Positions 26,036-34,609 are shown, counted from the stretch's first letter. The stretch: DNA of 64,000 bases from CAVPTL01 sp963794415 (GCA_963794415.1 CAWCDI010000003.1:62001-126000), one strand, 5' to 3'. A program made the numbers and translations. Notes: a model not told the origin generated them from the letters alone.

Positions 26036-27094
26036 TTAGGCGGCGTCGCGTACTCCATCGATGTCGGGCATTGCCGACAGCTGGGTGAGGGCCTCGGCCT
26101 CGAGCTGACGAACGCGCTCGCGGGTGAGACCGACCTCCTTGCCAACTGCCTCGAGCATCATCGGCTCCGACCCCGAGAGGCCGAACCGCAGCTCGACGAT
26201 CTTGCGCTTCCGCGGTGAGAGCTGCTCGAGTGCCCGCCCCAGCGCCTCGGTGCGAAGCGTGGTTGCGACCACATCGGTGACATCCTCAGCGGTGGTGTCG
26301 GCGATCATGTCGCCGAGCTCCGTCTCGCCGTCGGACGATGCCGGCCGGTGCAGCGATGTTGCCTGCGACCGGAAGCTATCGGCGTCACGCACCTCTTCAG
26401 CCGTCATCTTGGCGTGCTTGGCGACCTCGTCGTCGGTCGCCTCGCGACCGAGCCGTGCCTCCAGCTCGCGCCGTGAGCGGTCGATCTTGCGCATGCGGTC
26501 GTGAACGTGCACAGGCACCCGGATGGTGCGGCTGTGGTTTGCCACGGCGCGCTGCACTGCCTGGCGGATCCACCAGGTGGCGTACGTCGAGAACTTGAGA
26601 TCCCGGCGCCAGTCGAACTTCTCGACCGCCCGCACCAGGCCGAGCGTGCCCTCCTGGATGAGATCCAGGAACGCCACACCGTGGCCGCGGTACTTCTTGG
26701 CGATCGACACGACCAGCCGGAGGTTGGCCTCGACCATCCGCCGCTTTGCCATCTCGTCACCCTGCTCGACGAGCCGCGCCAGGCGCTGCTCCTCGTCCTT
26801 GGTCAGAAGCGGCGTGCGGCCGATCTGTGCCAGGTAGAGATCGAGGCTATCGACCGTCGCGCCGGCGCCCGCGATGTACGCCGGCAGCTCGACCGGTGCA
26901 GCGACCTCGGGTGCGTCAACCTCGCGCACGGTTACGACTTCCACGCCAAGCTCCTCGAGCTCGGCCCGCAGGCGAGCCTCATCCTCGGGTGTGAGATCCA
27001 GCTCGGTGGCCAGATCGGTCAGCTCTGAAGCCTCCAGCTCGCCCTCTGCCTGGGCTCGCTCGATGACCTCTCGAATTGGTTCTTGCGTCAACAT
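26036..27094 (-). CDS. RpoD-family RNA polymerase sigma-70 factor
   Basis: About 352 residues with a sigma-1.1-like acidic N-terminus (LTDLATELDLTPEDEARLR), region 1.2 (DSLDLYLAQIGRTPLLTKDEE in two parts), the region 2 hallmark VSIAKKYRGHGVAFLDLIQE and the melting segment FSTYATWWIRQAVQRAVA. Region 4 is VGKEVGLTRERVRQLEAEAL. The C-terminus ends TQLSAMPDIDGV rather than the LRHPSRSRxLRDYL tail usual for housekeeping SigA, so a group 2 (non-essential) primary-like factor is possible. Of two possible ATG starts I prefer 27094, which has AGG six bases before it; the other is at 27106. Confidence 0.88.
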   Translation of the reverse strand: MLTQEPIREVIERAQAEGELEASELTDLATELDLTPEDEARLRAELEELGVEVVTVREVDAPEVAAPVELPAYIAGAGATVDSLDLYLAQIGRTPLLTKDEEQRLARLVEQGDEMAKRRMVEANLRLVVSIAKKYRGHGVAFLDLIQEGTLGLVRAVEKFDWRRDLKFSTYATWWIRQAVQRAVANHSRTIRVPVHVHDRMRKIDRSRRELEARLGREATDDEVAKHAKMTAEEVRDADSFRSQATSLHRPASSDGETELGDMIADTTAEDVTDVVATTLRTEALGRALEQLSPRKRKIVELRFGLSGSEPMMLEAVGKEVGLTRERVRQLEAEALTQLSAMPDIDGVRDAA

Positions 27095-27253
27095 TCGCGT
27101 CCTCATTCCTCTGCTCGCGCGGCGCGGCTGCCAGTCTCAAAAAAACCGCGTCGTGGCCTTCCATATTTCAGCGGTACCGCGCCCGAATCCATCCCCTGGC
27201 TGGCACCAGACCCCTGCTCAACACCTATGAAAACGCCGCGCACAGGCGTTCTA

Positions 27254-27272
27254 TTCCCGATTTGACCGGGAA
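27254..27272 (-). terminator. possible terminator of the CapA-like gene
   Basis: On the minus strand TTCCCG, a 7-base loop, then CGGGAA, starting 4 bases after the stop codon at 27277. The stem is only 6 bp, so confidence is modest. Confidence 0.35.
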
Positions 27273-27276
27273 ATAT

Positions 27277-28434
27277 TCAGCTTGGCGGAGTAATTGCCCC
27301 GTCGGCTGAGATCGTGGCGGCGCGGCCGCCGAAGTCGTCTTTCGAAAGCTGGGCAATCTGTGTGATCGCCGTCCCTCCGGGCACCGGCTGGCCCTGTCCA
27401 ACCATCTGCGTCGGGGTGATTCCCGCCGACACGAACTTGCCTGCGCCGGTCAGCTTCACTCGAAGAATACAACTAATTCCAAGATCCCCGCCGATCTCAT
27501 AGTTCGAGTAGCCGGCGAAGTTCCCCAGGCTGTAGGCGATCAGGTGGTGGTGGTAGAACTCCATGCCCCGCAGCACGTGCGGGCCGCTGGCGATCACCAG
27601 GTCGGCGCCGGCGTTGATGACCGCATGGGCAAAGGCCTTGGGGTTGCCGCGATCCTCCCCGAAGTAGATCTCGTCCTGCCCCGTCACGTGGTGGTACTGG
27701 ACGCCCTCCGCGCCCGCGTGCATGTAGACGACCACCACGTCGGCCATCGTCTTTGCCTTCTCCACCAGCTGCTCTGCGGCGGGGATGTCGAGCAGGCTCG
27801 CGGTGTCCGAGTACGGGGCAAAGCCGATGTAGGCCACCTTGATGCCGTTGGCCTTCACGACCGTGATCTCGCCGGGCAGGCCGGTCTGGGCGATGCCCGC
27901 GCGATGCAGCGAGCGCACCGTCTGGGCCTGCCCGTAGGCGCCGAAGTCGTAGGAGTGGTTGTTCGCGTTGTTCATGATCGTGAAGCCGGCGGTCTTCAGA
28001 TCGCCCGCGAACGAGGGCGGCGCGTGGAACTGGTAGCAGTTGGGCGCCCCCGTGCCGCACTTGCCGCTGGTGGCGCTGGTCAGCGTGCCCTCGAGGTTTC
28101 CGAACACGATCTGCGCCCCGGAGGTGAGCGACGTCTTCACGTCGTCGAAGTAGGTGGACGGGCTGGGCGGCAGGTCGGGCGTGTTGCCGAGCATCGTGTC
28201 GCCCACGGCGGTCATCGTGAAGTCGCCCGACGGCGGCGGCGACTTGGCCGACGTGGTGCCCGTCGAGCCCGTCGAGGTGCTCCCCGCCCCGGTGCCCGTG
28301 GAGGTGCTCGCGTGCGAGCTGCCGCCCGTGTGGCCGGTCGAGCCGGTGTTCGTGGTGGGATCGGCCGACGACCCTCCGGACGAGAGGCCGGCGACGGCGT
28401 ATCCGGCGACCGCGAGGAACACCACGAACGCCAC
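27277..28434 (-). CDS. CapA family protein (poly-gamma-glutamate synthesis-like metallophosphoesterase)
   Basis: The protein has one N-terminal membrane helix (FVVFLAVAGYAVAGL), a Ser/Thr/Gly-rich linker of about 50 residues, and a CapA/PgsA domain with TAVGDTMLG, FGNLEGTLT, NNANNHSYDFG and SGPHVLRGMEFY carrying the metal-binding Asp, Asn and His residues. CapA proteins act outside the membrane in polymer synthesis or attachment. The GTG at 28434 leaves out an Arg-rich stretch (RRARRAERRRQIRRRRIIAG) that fits before the helix. If one T is extra at about 28519-28520 the frame runs back to an ATG at 28540 (MSNTVQPERG), giving 420 residues. Confidence 0.8.
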   Translation of the reverse strand: MAFVVFLAVAGYAVAGLSSGGSSADPTTNTGSTGHTGGSSHASTSTGTGAGSTSTGSTGTTSAKSPPPSGDFTMTAVGDTMLGNTPDLPPSPSTYFDDVKTSLTSGAQIVFGNLEGTLTSATSGKCGTGAPNCYQFHAPPSFAGDLKTAGFTIMNNANNHSYDFGAYGQAQTVRSLHRAGIAQTGLPGEITVVKANGIKVAYIGFAPYSDTASLLDIPAAEQLVEKAKTMADVVVVYMHAGAEGVQYHHVTGQDEIYFGEDRGNPKAFAHAVINAGADLVIASGPHVLRGMEFYHHHLIAYSLGNFAGYSNYEIGGDLGISCILRVKLTGAGKFVSAGITPTQMVGQGQPVPGGTAITQIAQLSKDDFGGRAATISADGAITPPS

Positions 28435-28539
28435 CCCCGCGATGATGCGGCGGCGACGGATCTGGCGGCGGCGCTCGGCCCTTCGCGCCCTGCGCTCCCG
28501 ATAAAGGGGTCCTCGCTCAAGGTTGCACTGTATTGGACA

Positions 28540-28567
28540 TTGCAGCCGCCCCGCAGGGCGTTACCAT
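28540..28567 (+). promoter_or_regulatory. candidate promoter of copper amine oxidase 2
   Basis: TTGCAG (28540-28545), 16 bases, TACCAT (28562-28567), ending 11 bases before the ATG at 28579. It overlaps the possible start of the divergent CapA gene, so the two directions probably interfere or are co-regulated. Confidence 0.3.
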
Positions 28568-28578
28568 AGGCCTCCAAT

Positions 28579-30498
28579 ATGGCTTCAACCACCCACACAT
28601 CACAGAGCGTGTCGCATCCGCTCGATCCGCTGACCACCGGCGAGCTCGCGGCGGCCGTCGCCGCCCTGCGCGCCCACCCCGATCTGCCAGAGCGCGTGCG
28701 GTTTGCAGAGATCGCCCTCGAGGAGCCGCCGAAGGCCGACGTGGCCGCGTTCGAGCCGGGATCGCCCATCGCCCGCGCAGCCACCGCCGTGCTGATCGAC
28801 CCGATCGGCCAGACCACCCTCGAGGCGCGCGTCGACCTGGGCACCGGCATCGTCACCCGCCTGGAGGTCATCTACGGCGTGCAGGCCGCGATCACGCTGG
28901 ACGAGTACATGGAGTGCGAGGCCGCGGTGCGGGCCGACCCGCGCTACCGCGCAGCGCTGCAGGCGCGCGGCATCACGCAGTTCGAGCTGGTGACCATCGA
29001 GGCCTGGGGCGTCGGCGGGTTCGGCGACCCGGCAGACCATGGCCGGCGCCTGGTGTGGACTCCGGCCTGGCTGCGCGACCACCCGCAGGACAACCCCTAC
29101 GCCCACCCCATCGAGGGCCTCTACGCCATCGTCGATCTCAACACGATGGAGATCGTGCGCATCGAGGATCACGGGCAGGTCACCATGCCCACCGGCAGCG
29201 GCGACTACCGGCCCGAGGCCGTCGGGCCGCCGCGCACCGACCTGAAGCCGCTCGAGATCGAGCAGCCCGAGGGGCCGAGCTTCACCGTCGACGGCTGGGA
29301 GGTGCGCTGGCAGCGCTGGCGCCTGCGCGTGGGCTTCACGCCGCGCGAGGGCCTGGTGCTGCACACCATCGGCTTCGAGGACGGCGACCGGGTGCGGCCC
29401 ATCGTTCACCGCGCGTCATTCGCCGAGCTCGTGATCCCCTACGGCGACGCGACGCCCGGCGGGCATCGCAAGAACGCCTTCGATCTGGGCGAGTACGGCG
29501 CCGGCCCGCTCCTCAACGCGCTCGAGCTGGGCTGTGACTGCCTCGGCGAGATCCACTACTTCGACGTGCCCCTGGCGGGATCGAACGGCGAGATCAACAC
29601 GCTGCCGAACGCCATCTGCATGCACGAGGAGGACGTCGGCATCCTCTGGAAGCACACCGACCCCACCACGGGGCGCGTCGATATGCGCCGCTCGCGCCGG
29701 CTCGTCATCTCGGCGCTGATCACCGTCGGCAACTACGAGTACGGCTTCTACTGGCACCTCTACCAGGACGGCACCATCGAGGTGGAGGTGAAGCTCACGG
29801 GCATCCTCCTCACCTCGGCCATCGAGCCTGGCGAGGAGCCGCTCTACGGCCGGCTGGTGTCGCCGGGCGTCGTGGCCTCCCACCACCAGCACTTCTTCAA
29901 CGTCCGGCTCGACATGTGCGTTGACGGCGTGCAGAACACGGTGGTCGAGGCCCACACCGAGGCTGCGCCCGACGAGATCAACCCGCACGGAAACGCGTTC
30001 GTCTCGCGCGCGCGGCCACTGACCACCGAGTCGGAGGCCCAGCGCCTGGTGGACCCGTTCAGCGCCCGCAGCTGGAAGATCACCAACCCCGCGTCGCAGA
30101 ACGCGATGGGCGATCCCGTCGCCTACCGGCTGATCCCCGGCGAGAACACGATGCCGTTCGCAAAGGCCGACTCGTCGCTGATGCGGCGCGCCGGATTCCT
30201 GGCCAAGCACCTGTGGGTGACGCCGTTCGAGGCCGACGAGAAGTATCCGGCCGGGCACTACCCCAACCAGTCCTCGGACGAGAGCGGCCTGGTCGCGTGG
30301 ACGAAGGACGACCGCCCCATCGAGAACACCGATCTGGTGGTCTGGTACACGTTCTGCAGCCACCACGTGGCACGGCTCGAGGACTGGCCGATCATGCCCG
30401 TCGCAAAGATCGGGTTCATGCTGAAGCCCGACGGCTTCTTCGACCGCAACCCCACGCTGGACGCGCCGCTCCCGGGCCACGCCTGCAAGCACGAATGA
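28579..30498 (+). CDS. copper amine oxidase (primary-amine oxidase) 2
   Basis: The 639-residue protein has all copper amine oxidase hallmarks. The topaquinone Tyr386 is in GNYEYG, the base Asp302 is in FDLGEYG, GCDCLGE follows, and the copper ligands are His436 and His438 (HQH) and His596 in HHVARLEDW. It deaminates primary amines to aldehydes with release of ammonia and hydrogen peroxide. No signal peptide, so cytoplasmic. It is clearly a paralogue of the gene at 18384 but its surroundings differ. Its stop overlaps the start of a subtilisin gene (ATGA), placing it at the head of a three-gene operon. Confidence 0.95.
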   Translation: MASTTHTSQSVSHPLDPLTTGELAAAVAALRAHPDLPERVRFAEIALEEPPKADVAAFEPGSPIARAATAVLIDPIGQTTLEARVDLGTGIVTRLEVIYGVQAAITLDEYMECEAAVRADPRYRAALQARGITQFELVTIEAWGVGGFGDPADHGRRLVWTPAWLRDHPQDNPYAHPIEGLYAIVDLNTMEIVRIEDHGQVTMPTGSGDYRPEAVGPPRTDLKPLEIEQPEGPSFTVDGWEVRWQRWRLRVGFTPREGLVLHTIGFEDGDRVRPIVHRASFAELVIPYGDATPGGHRKNAFDLGEYGAGPLLNALELGCDCLGEIHYFDVPLAGSNGEINTLPNAICMHEEDVGILWKHTDPTTGRVDMRRSRRLVISALITVGNYEYGFYWHLYQDGTIEVEVKLTGILLTSAIEPGEEPLYGRLVSPGVVASHHQHFFNVRLDMCVDGVQNTVVEAHTEAAPDEINPHGNAFVSRARPLTTESEAQRLVDPFSARSWKITNPASQNAMGDPVAYRLIPGENTMPFAKADSSLMRRAGFLAKHLWVTPFEADEKYPAGHYPNQSSDESGLVAWTKDDRPIENTDLVVWYTFCSHHVARLEDWPIMPVAKIGFMLKPDGFFDRNPTLDAPLPGHACKHE

Positions 30499-31313
30499 CC
30501 GAGGACATGCCCGCCCATGCGGTCGCGGGGAGCCGGGCCGGGAGCCTCCGCGGCGCCGGGGCGTGGCCCGAGCGGGTCACGCGCGAGTGGGCGCTCGGCG
30601 GCTCGACGGGCGCCGGGGTGCAGGTGTGCGTGATCGATAGCGGCATCGAGGCCGGCCACCCGCTGGTGGGCGGCGTCTCCCGCGCGGTGACCGTCTCGGT
30701 CGGCGAGAACGACGAGGTGCTGGTCACCGAGGACTCGGCCGGCGACGTGTGCGGCCACGGGAGCGCCTGCGCCGGGATCATCCGCTCGATCGCGCCGGCC
30801 TGCGAGCTGGTGAGCGTCCGCGTGCTGGGCGAGGGGTTCGTGGGCAGCGGCCCAGTGCTGGTGGCGGGCCTCGAGTGGGCCATCGCGCAGGGCTTCCCGG
30901 TGATCAACATGAGCCTCTCCACCACCAAGCGCAAGTTCATGGCCGAGCTCTACGACCTGGCCGACCGCGCCTACTTCCGCCGCTCGGTGATCGTCGCGTC
31001 GGCCCACAACATGCCGGTGCAGAGCTACCCGTGGAGGTTCTCGTCGGTGATCTCGGTGGCCTCCCACGACGTGGACGATCCGCTCGCGTGGTACCGCAAC
31101 CCCGACCCGCCGGTGGAGTTCTACGCCCGCGGCGTCGACATCGAGGTGGCGTGGATGGACGGCGCGCGGCTGCGATCGACCGGCAACAGCTTCGCGACGC
31201 CGCACATCTCGGGCATCTGCGCGCTGATCCTCGCCAAGCACCCCGATCTGACCCCGGCCGAGCTGAAGACGGTGCTCGGGCTCACCGCCAACAACGCGGA
31301 GGCCGCGGCGTGA
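30495..31313 (+). CDS. S8 (subtilisin-like) serine peptidase without signal peptide
   Basis: The 272-residue subtilisin has the catalytic triad Asp48 (VCVIDSGIEAGHP), His88 (CGHGSACAGI) and Ser232 (TGNSFATPHISG). The oxyanion Asn is in INMSLSTTKR-like context. There is no signal peptide, prodomain or membrane segment, so it looks like a cytosolic, constitutively folded protease, which is uncommon. It is coupled to copper amine oxidase 2 upstream (ATGA) and to a GAF protein downstream (GTGA). This suggests a modifying or regulatory cleavage within that operon rather than nutrition. Confidence 0.88.
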   Translation: MTEDMPAHAVAGSRAGSLRGAGAWPERVTREWALGGSTGAGVQVCVIDSGIEAGHPLVGGVSRAVTVSVGENDEVLVTEDSAGDVCGHGSACAGIIRSIAPACELVSVRVLGEGFVGSGPVLVAGLEWAIAQGFPVINMSLSTTKRKFMAELYDLADRAYFRRSVIVASAHNMPVQSYPWRFSSVISVASHDVDDPLAWYRNPDPPVEFYARGVDIEVAWMDGARLRSTGNSFATPHISGICALILAKHPDLTPAELKTVLGLTANNAEAAA

Positions 31314-31988
31314 GCGACCAGTCCAACCTGCACGCGGCGGTCGCGGCCGGCTCGCTGGCAGGCGACGACACCCACCGCGCCCTCCTCAGCTCGATCGTGA
31401 AGGTCGCGTGCGCCATCTTCCACGCCCGGGCGGCGAGCGTGCTCCTGCTGGACCAGGCAACCGACGAGCTGGTGTTCGAGGCCGTCACCGGCGAGGGCGA
31501 GGGCACGCTGGTGGGCAGGCGATTTCCGTCGAGCACCGGGATCGCCGGCTGGGTGCTGGTCACCCGCCAGCCGCTGATCCTGGACGACGTGACGCAGGAC
31601 AGGCGGTTCAGCGACCAGTTCGCCGACGAGACGGGCTACGTGCCCCGCGGCATCATGGCCGTGCCGCTGCTCTACGAGGAGCGGTGCCTCGGCGTGCTCG
31701 AGGTGCTCGACCGGCCCGAGCAGTCGCGGTTCACGCTGGAGGAGTCCCAGCTCCTGGGCCTCTTCGGCCACCAGGCGGCGATCGCCCTGGAGCTGATGAC
31801 GCGGTCGCGGGCGGCCTCTGCCGCGCTCCGAGCAGGGCGACCCGAAGATGCAGCTGGTGGCGGGCATCGCGGCCTCGGTCTCGGCCGCTGCGGGCGACGG
31901 CCTGGCGATCGAGTTCCTCACCTCGCTCGATGCGCTCTTGCAACGCGCCCGACGCGATGAGGACGACGATGAAGAGCGCATGATCTGA
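31310..31988 (+). CDS. GAF-domain protein, frameshifted near the 3' end
   Basis: The first 165 or so residues form a GAF domain: HARAASVLLLDQATDELVFE, VGRRFPSSTGIAGWV, and PLLYEERCLGVLEVLDRPE. Then an extra C at 31828-31829 breaks the frame. Removing it gives SAALEQGDPKMQLVAGIAAS and an acidic tail ending EERMI at 31988, in all 225 residues. GAF domains sense small ligands or redox state. There is no output domain, so it would act by protein contact. The GTG start overlaps the subtilisin stop. Confidence 0.78.
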
Positions 31989-32002
31989 CACCGATTATAT
32001 CC

Positions 32003-32042
32003 CCACTTATCCGGTTGAGTTACTGGGGATTTGCGCTAAGCT
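32003..32042 (+). promoter_or_regulatory. promoter and possible operator of HTH gene 1
   Basis: TTGAGT (32015-32020), 16 bases, TAAGCT (32037-32042), 6 bases before the ATG at 32049, so probably leaderless. The box CCACTTATCCGGTTGA (32003-32018) overlaps the -35. It matches 13 of 16 bases of CCACTTACCCTGTCGA upstream of HTH gene 2 (42452-42467). Confidence 0.4.
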
Positions 32043-32048
32043 TGGCCC

Positions 32049-32372
32049 ATGACTCTCACCTCCTTTCCCAAATCCGTCTCGCACCGCACTCCGATCGGCC
32101 GCAACCTCCGTCACCTCCTGGGGATGCACGATCTGCGCCGCGCAGACCTCGCCACCCACATCGGCATCTCCGCCACGGCGGTGACCAACATCCTGCAGGG
32201 CCGCTCCGAGCCCACGCTCCGCACGGCGCTCAAGGCCGCAGCCGCGTTCGGCATCTCCATCGACGACCTCTACGGCGACCTCGAAAGCTGTCTGCGCGCG
32301 GCGCTCGATGCCTTCGAGACCGCCCCGATCAGGCTGTGGGATCCCCGGGCCGCCGTCGCCGCGACCGCCTGA
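32049..32372 (+). CDS. XRE-like HTH DNA-binding protein 1
   Basis: The 107-residue protein carries a lambda-repressor-type helix-turn-helix: GRNLRHLLGMHDLRRADLA, THIGISATAVTNILQGRSEP, TLRTALKAAAAFGISIDDLY. A short C-terminal helix follows. It is a clear paralogue of the protein at 42473 (RSEPTLRTA, AAAAF, ISIDDLY and APIR shared). The two genes bracket the pst/sortase block, and this one converges with the coiled-coil gene at 32376 (4 bases between stops). A local regulatory role is likely; the target sites are not proven. Confidence 0.82.
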   Translation: MTLTSFPKSVSHRTPIGRNLRHLLGMHDLRRADLATHIGISATAVTNILQGRSEPTLRTALKAAAAFGISIDDLYGDLESCLRAALDAFETAPIRLWDPRAAVAATA

Positions 32373-32375
32373 CCG

Positions 32376-33260
32376 CTACAGCCGCTCGTACGTCTCGTAG
32401 TCGGCGGCGACGAGAGGGATGATGCCGGTGACGTACCGTCCGCCGGCACATCCCTTGCACCAGCTCGACGCGTTGATGGCGCCCGCCGTGATCTCGGGCG
32501 GGTCGCAGCGCCCCAGGCGGTAGAGGATCCAGCCGTAGCCGAAGGTGGCGTAGCCGGCCTGCAGGGTCTGGACGGTGGCATTGATCCCGTCGAGCAGTGA
32601 CGCGTAGTTCTTCACGCCCGAGCTGTTGAAGGTGCCGGCCCGGCCGGCGGGCATCGTCGTCGCAAGGGGGTTGAACGTCGCGCGCGTGTTCTCGGCCGTC
32701 TGCCAGGCCACCAGCGAGACCATGTTGTTCTGGCAGGTGGGAGCGCCGATGGCCTGGAGGAGCGCCGTTGCCCATGCGCCGCGCGTGACCTGCACCGGCC
32801 GGTCTGCAAGCGCCGCCTGCTGGATGGTGGAGACCACCGCCGCGGCGCGGGCGCGCAGCTTCTTCACCCGCCGCAGGCGATGCTCGGCCGCGATGAGCCC
32901 CGGAAGCTTGCGCGCGTGGGTGATGCGCTGCTCGACGCGGGCGAGCTGGGCCCGAGCCGCCGCGAGCCGGCTCGACGCGCGTGAGGCGGCCGGGATCTCC
33001 CACGGGGTGACGAGGTGAAACGGCTCGTCGGTGAGCGCTGCGACCCGGTCGGCCGCCTGCTCGAGCTGCGCCGAGGCGTCGGTGACGGCGGCCTCGCGCC
33101 GCTGCACCTGCGCGTTTGCATCGGCCAGCTGCCCGTCGAGCACGCTCACGCGGTACTGCGCATCAGCGAGGCTCGGGAGCGTCGCTGCGCCGGCATGCGA
33201 CGCCAGGCCGGCCCAGAGAGCCAGCACGGCGACCACCCCGATGACCCCCAGCCTGATCAC
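32376..33260 (-). CDS. secreted coiled-coil protein with lysozyme-like C-terminal domain
   Basis: The 294-residue product has a signal peptide or anchor (VIRLGVIGVVAVLALWAGLASHAGA in parts), and a long coiled coil (about residues 30-150: QYRVSVLDGQLADANAQVQR, SRLAAARAQLARVEQRITHA). The C-terminal domain has WATALLQAIGAPTCQNN, VSLVAWQTAENTRATFNPLA and NSSGVKNYASLLDGINATVQ. That tail resembles lysozyme/transglycosylase-like domains of phage and actinobacterial cell-wall proteins. The GTG start overlaps the stop of the lipoprotein gene. It closes the pst-sortase operon, so a role in the cell wall around that system is likely. Confidence 0.65.
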   Translation of the reverse strand: MIRLGVIGVVAVLALWAGLASHAGAATLPSLADAQYRVSVLDGQLADANAQVQRREAAVTDASAQLEQAADRVAALTDEPFHLVTPWEIPAASRASSRLAAARAQLARVEQRITHARKLPGLIAAEHRLRRVKKLRARAAAVVSTIQQAALADRPVQVTRGAWATALLQAIGAPTCQNNMVSLVAWQTAENTRATFNPLATTMPAGRAGTFNSSGVKNYASLLDGINATVQTLQAGYATFGYGWILYRLGRCDPPEITAGAINASSWCKGCAGGRYVTGIIPLVAADYETYERL

Positions 33261-33688
33261 TGTGCGGAGGGAGTCACCTGCACCTTGCCCGAATGCGCCG
33301 GCCCGATGCCGGCGTGGTAGGAGAGGCTGAGCGCCGTGGGCGGCGTGTAGCGCCACGCAGTGCCGGGCGCGATCACCGTCGAGCGGATGCCCTGATGGTC
33401 GAACACCACGCGCTGGGGGTGCCCGGACTCGTTCCACCAGGTGATCTGCTTGCCGACCAGCGACACCAGCCACGCCGGGCGAAACCCGGTGGGAGTGATG
33501 ATCACGTCCTGGCCGAAGTCGAAGCTCGCGTCGATCGACTTGAGCGGCGGCGGGCCTGACGACGACGTGGTGGCCGGCGGGGTCGTGGACGTGCTGGACG
33601 GCGGCGGCACCGCGGCGCCCGGCGATCCGCCGGAGCACGCGGCGGCCATGAGCATCACCGCGAGGCCAGCTGCGAGGAGCCGCTTCAC
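33257..33688 (-). CDS. cupredoxin-like lipoprotein
   Basis: The 143-residue protein starts with a lipoprotein signal peptide ending LMAAAC, followed by a Pro/Ser/Thr linker and a beta-sandwich: GFRPAWLVSLVGKQITWWNE, SGHPQRVVFD, APGTAWRYTPPTALSLSY, HAGIGPAHSGKVQV. This is the plastocyanin/cupredoxin layout, but the Cys and Met copper ligands are absent, leaving only His residues. It may bind metal weakly or serve as a structural module. It overlaps the sortase-like gene by 4 bases and the coiled-coil gene by 4 bases. Confidence 0.65.
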   Translation of the reverse strand: MKRLLAAGLAVMLMAAACSGGSPGAAVPPPSSTSTTPPATTSSSGPPPLKSIDASFDFGQDVIITPTGFRPAWLVSLVGKQITWWNESGHPQRVVFDHQGIRSTVIAPGTAWRYTPPTALSLSYHAGIGPAHSGKVQVTPSAQ

Positions 33689-34609
33689 AGCGTCCCCGGC
33701 AGGAAGCGGTCAAGGCTTGCGAACACCAGCCAGAGCAGCATCAGGACGGGCGGCGCCACCACCAGGTAGGAGATGGAGCCCGGCCACGTGCGAAGCGCCT
33801 TCCAGCCCAGCACGACGGCGACTGCCAGGAGCTGGCCCCAGAGGATCGCCATCAGCAGGCCCGAGATGTTTCCCGTGATGCCGAGCTGGTCGGACGGAAC
33901 CGCCACCGGCGGGCGGTGCGGCAGCCCCAGCGGCTTTCCGTCGAGCTTTGCGACCACCGCCAGGCGGTCGCCGGAGTTCAGCGAGCCGCCGCTGGTGACC
34001 AGCGAGAGCCGGCTGTCCAGCGAGGGACTCACCACGTCGGACTCGCCCGGCTTGATCAGGAACACCTTCTGCACGTGGTAGATGAACTTGCCCTGGCCGG
34101 TGATCGCCACGATCGAGTCGCCGACGTGGAGGCTCGAGAGCCCCGAGAACGGGCCGCCGTAGAGCCGGCGGTGGCCGATGATCACGGCGTTTCCGAACTC
34201 ACCCGGCAGCACCGTTCCCGGGAGGTGTCCCGGGCCCTGCTGAAGGTCGGCGGTGGACGACCCCTGCACCACCACCTGGCTCACGCCGAGGCTCGGGATC
34301 TGGATCAGGCCGATCGGCCCGCTCGGCACCGGCTCGGTGCGCGAGTCGAACGTGGTCAGCGCCATGCGCTGCTGGAGCTCGGGCAGGAGCGCCCGCTGGT
34401 GGCGCTGCTCGACGACCCCGGAGAACAGGAACTCGAAGGCGATGAAGAGCGCGAGCACGATGCTCAGCCCCACCAGGAGCAGCCCCGCGATCCGCGCGAT
34501 GCGGCGCATGTCCCAGAGCCGCCTCGGGCGTCACGCGCGCTGCGCGGGCCTGCGACGGCTCGGAGAGTGCCGCCTTCGGCAGCACGTCGGTTGATGCCTC
34601 GGTGCTCAC
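33685..34609 (-). CDS. sortase-fold protein with Ser in place of the catalytic Cys, frameshifted
   Basis: The C-terminal 274 codons encode an N-terminal membrane helix (GLLLVGLSIVLALFIAFEF), a sortase barrel with IPSLGVSQVVVQGSS, AVIIGHRRLYGGPF (catalytic His), and SRLSLVTSGG followed by GDRLAVVAKL (Arg), then two more membrane helices. Where sortases have TxxTC, this has LVTSGG, the Ser codon at 33991-33993. Joining the frame at 34519-34523 (one extra base) extends the N-terminus to a GTG at 34609 that overlaps the PstS-like stop, giving 307 residues. As written it should lack transpeptidase activity unless Ser works as nucleophile. Confidence 0.7.

Noticed and set aside
28260..28330. Short tandem repeat or CRISPR-like array
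   Set aside because: The repeated pattern codes for the Ser/Thr/Gly linker of the CapA-like protein; spacing and sequence are irregular.
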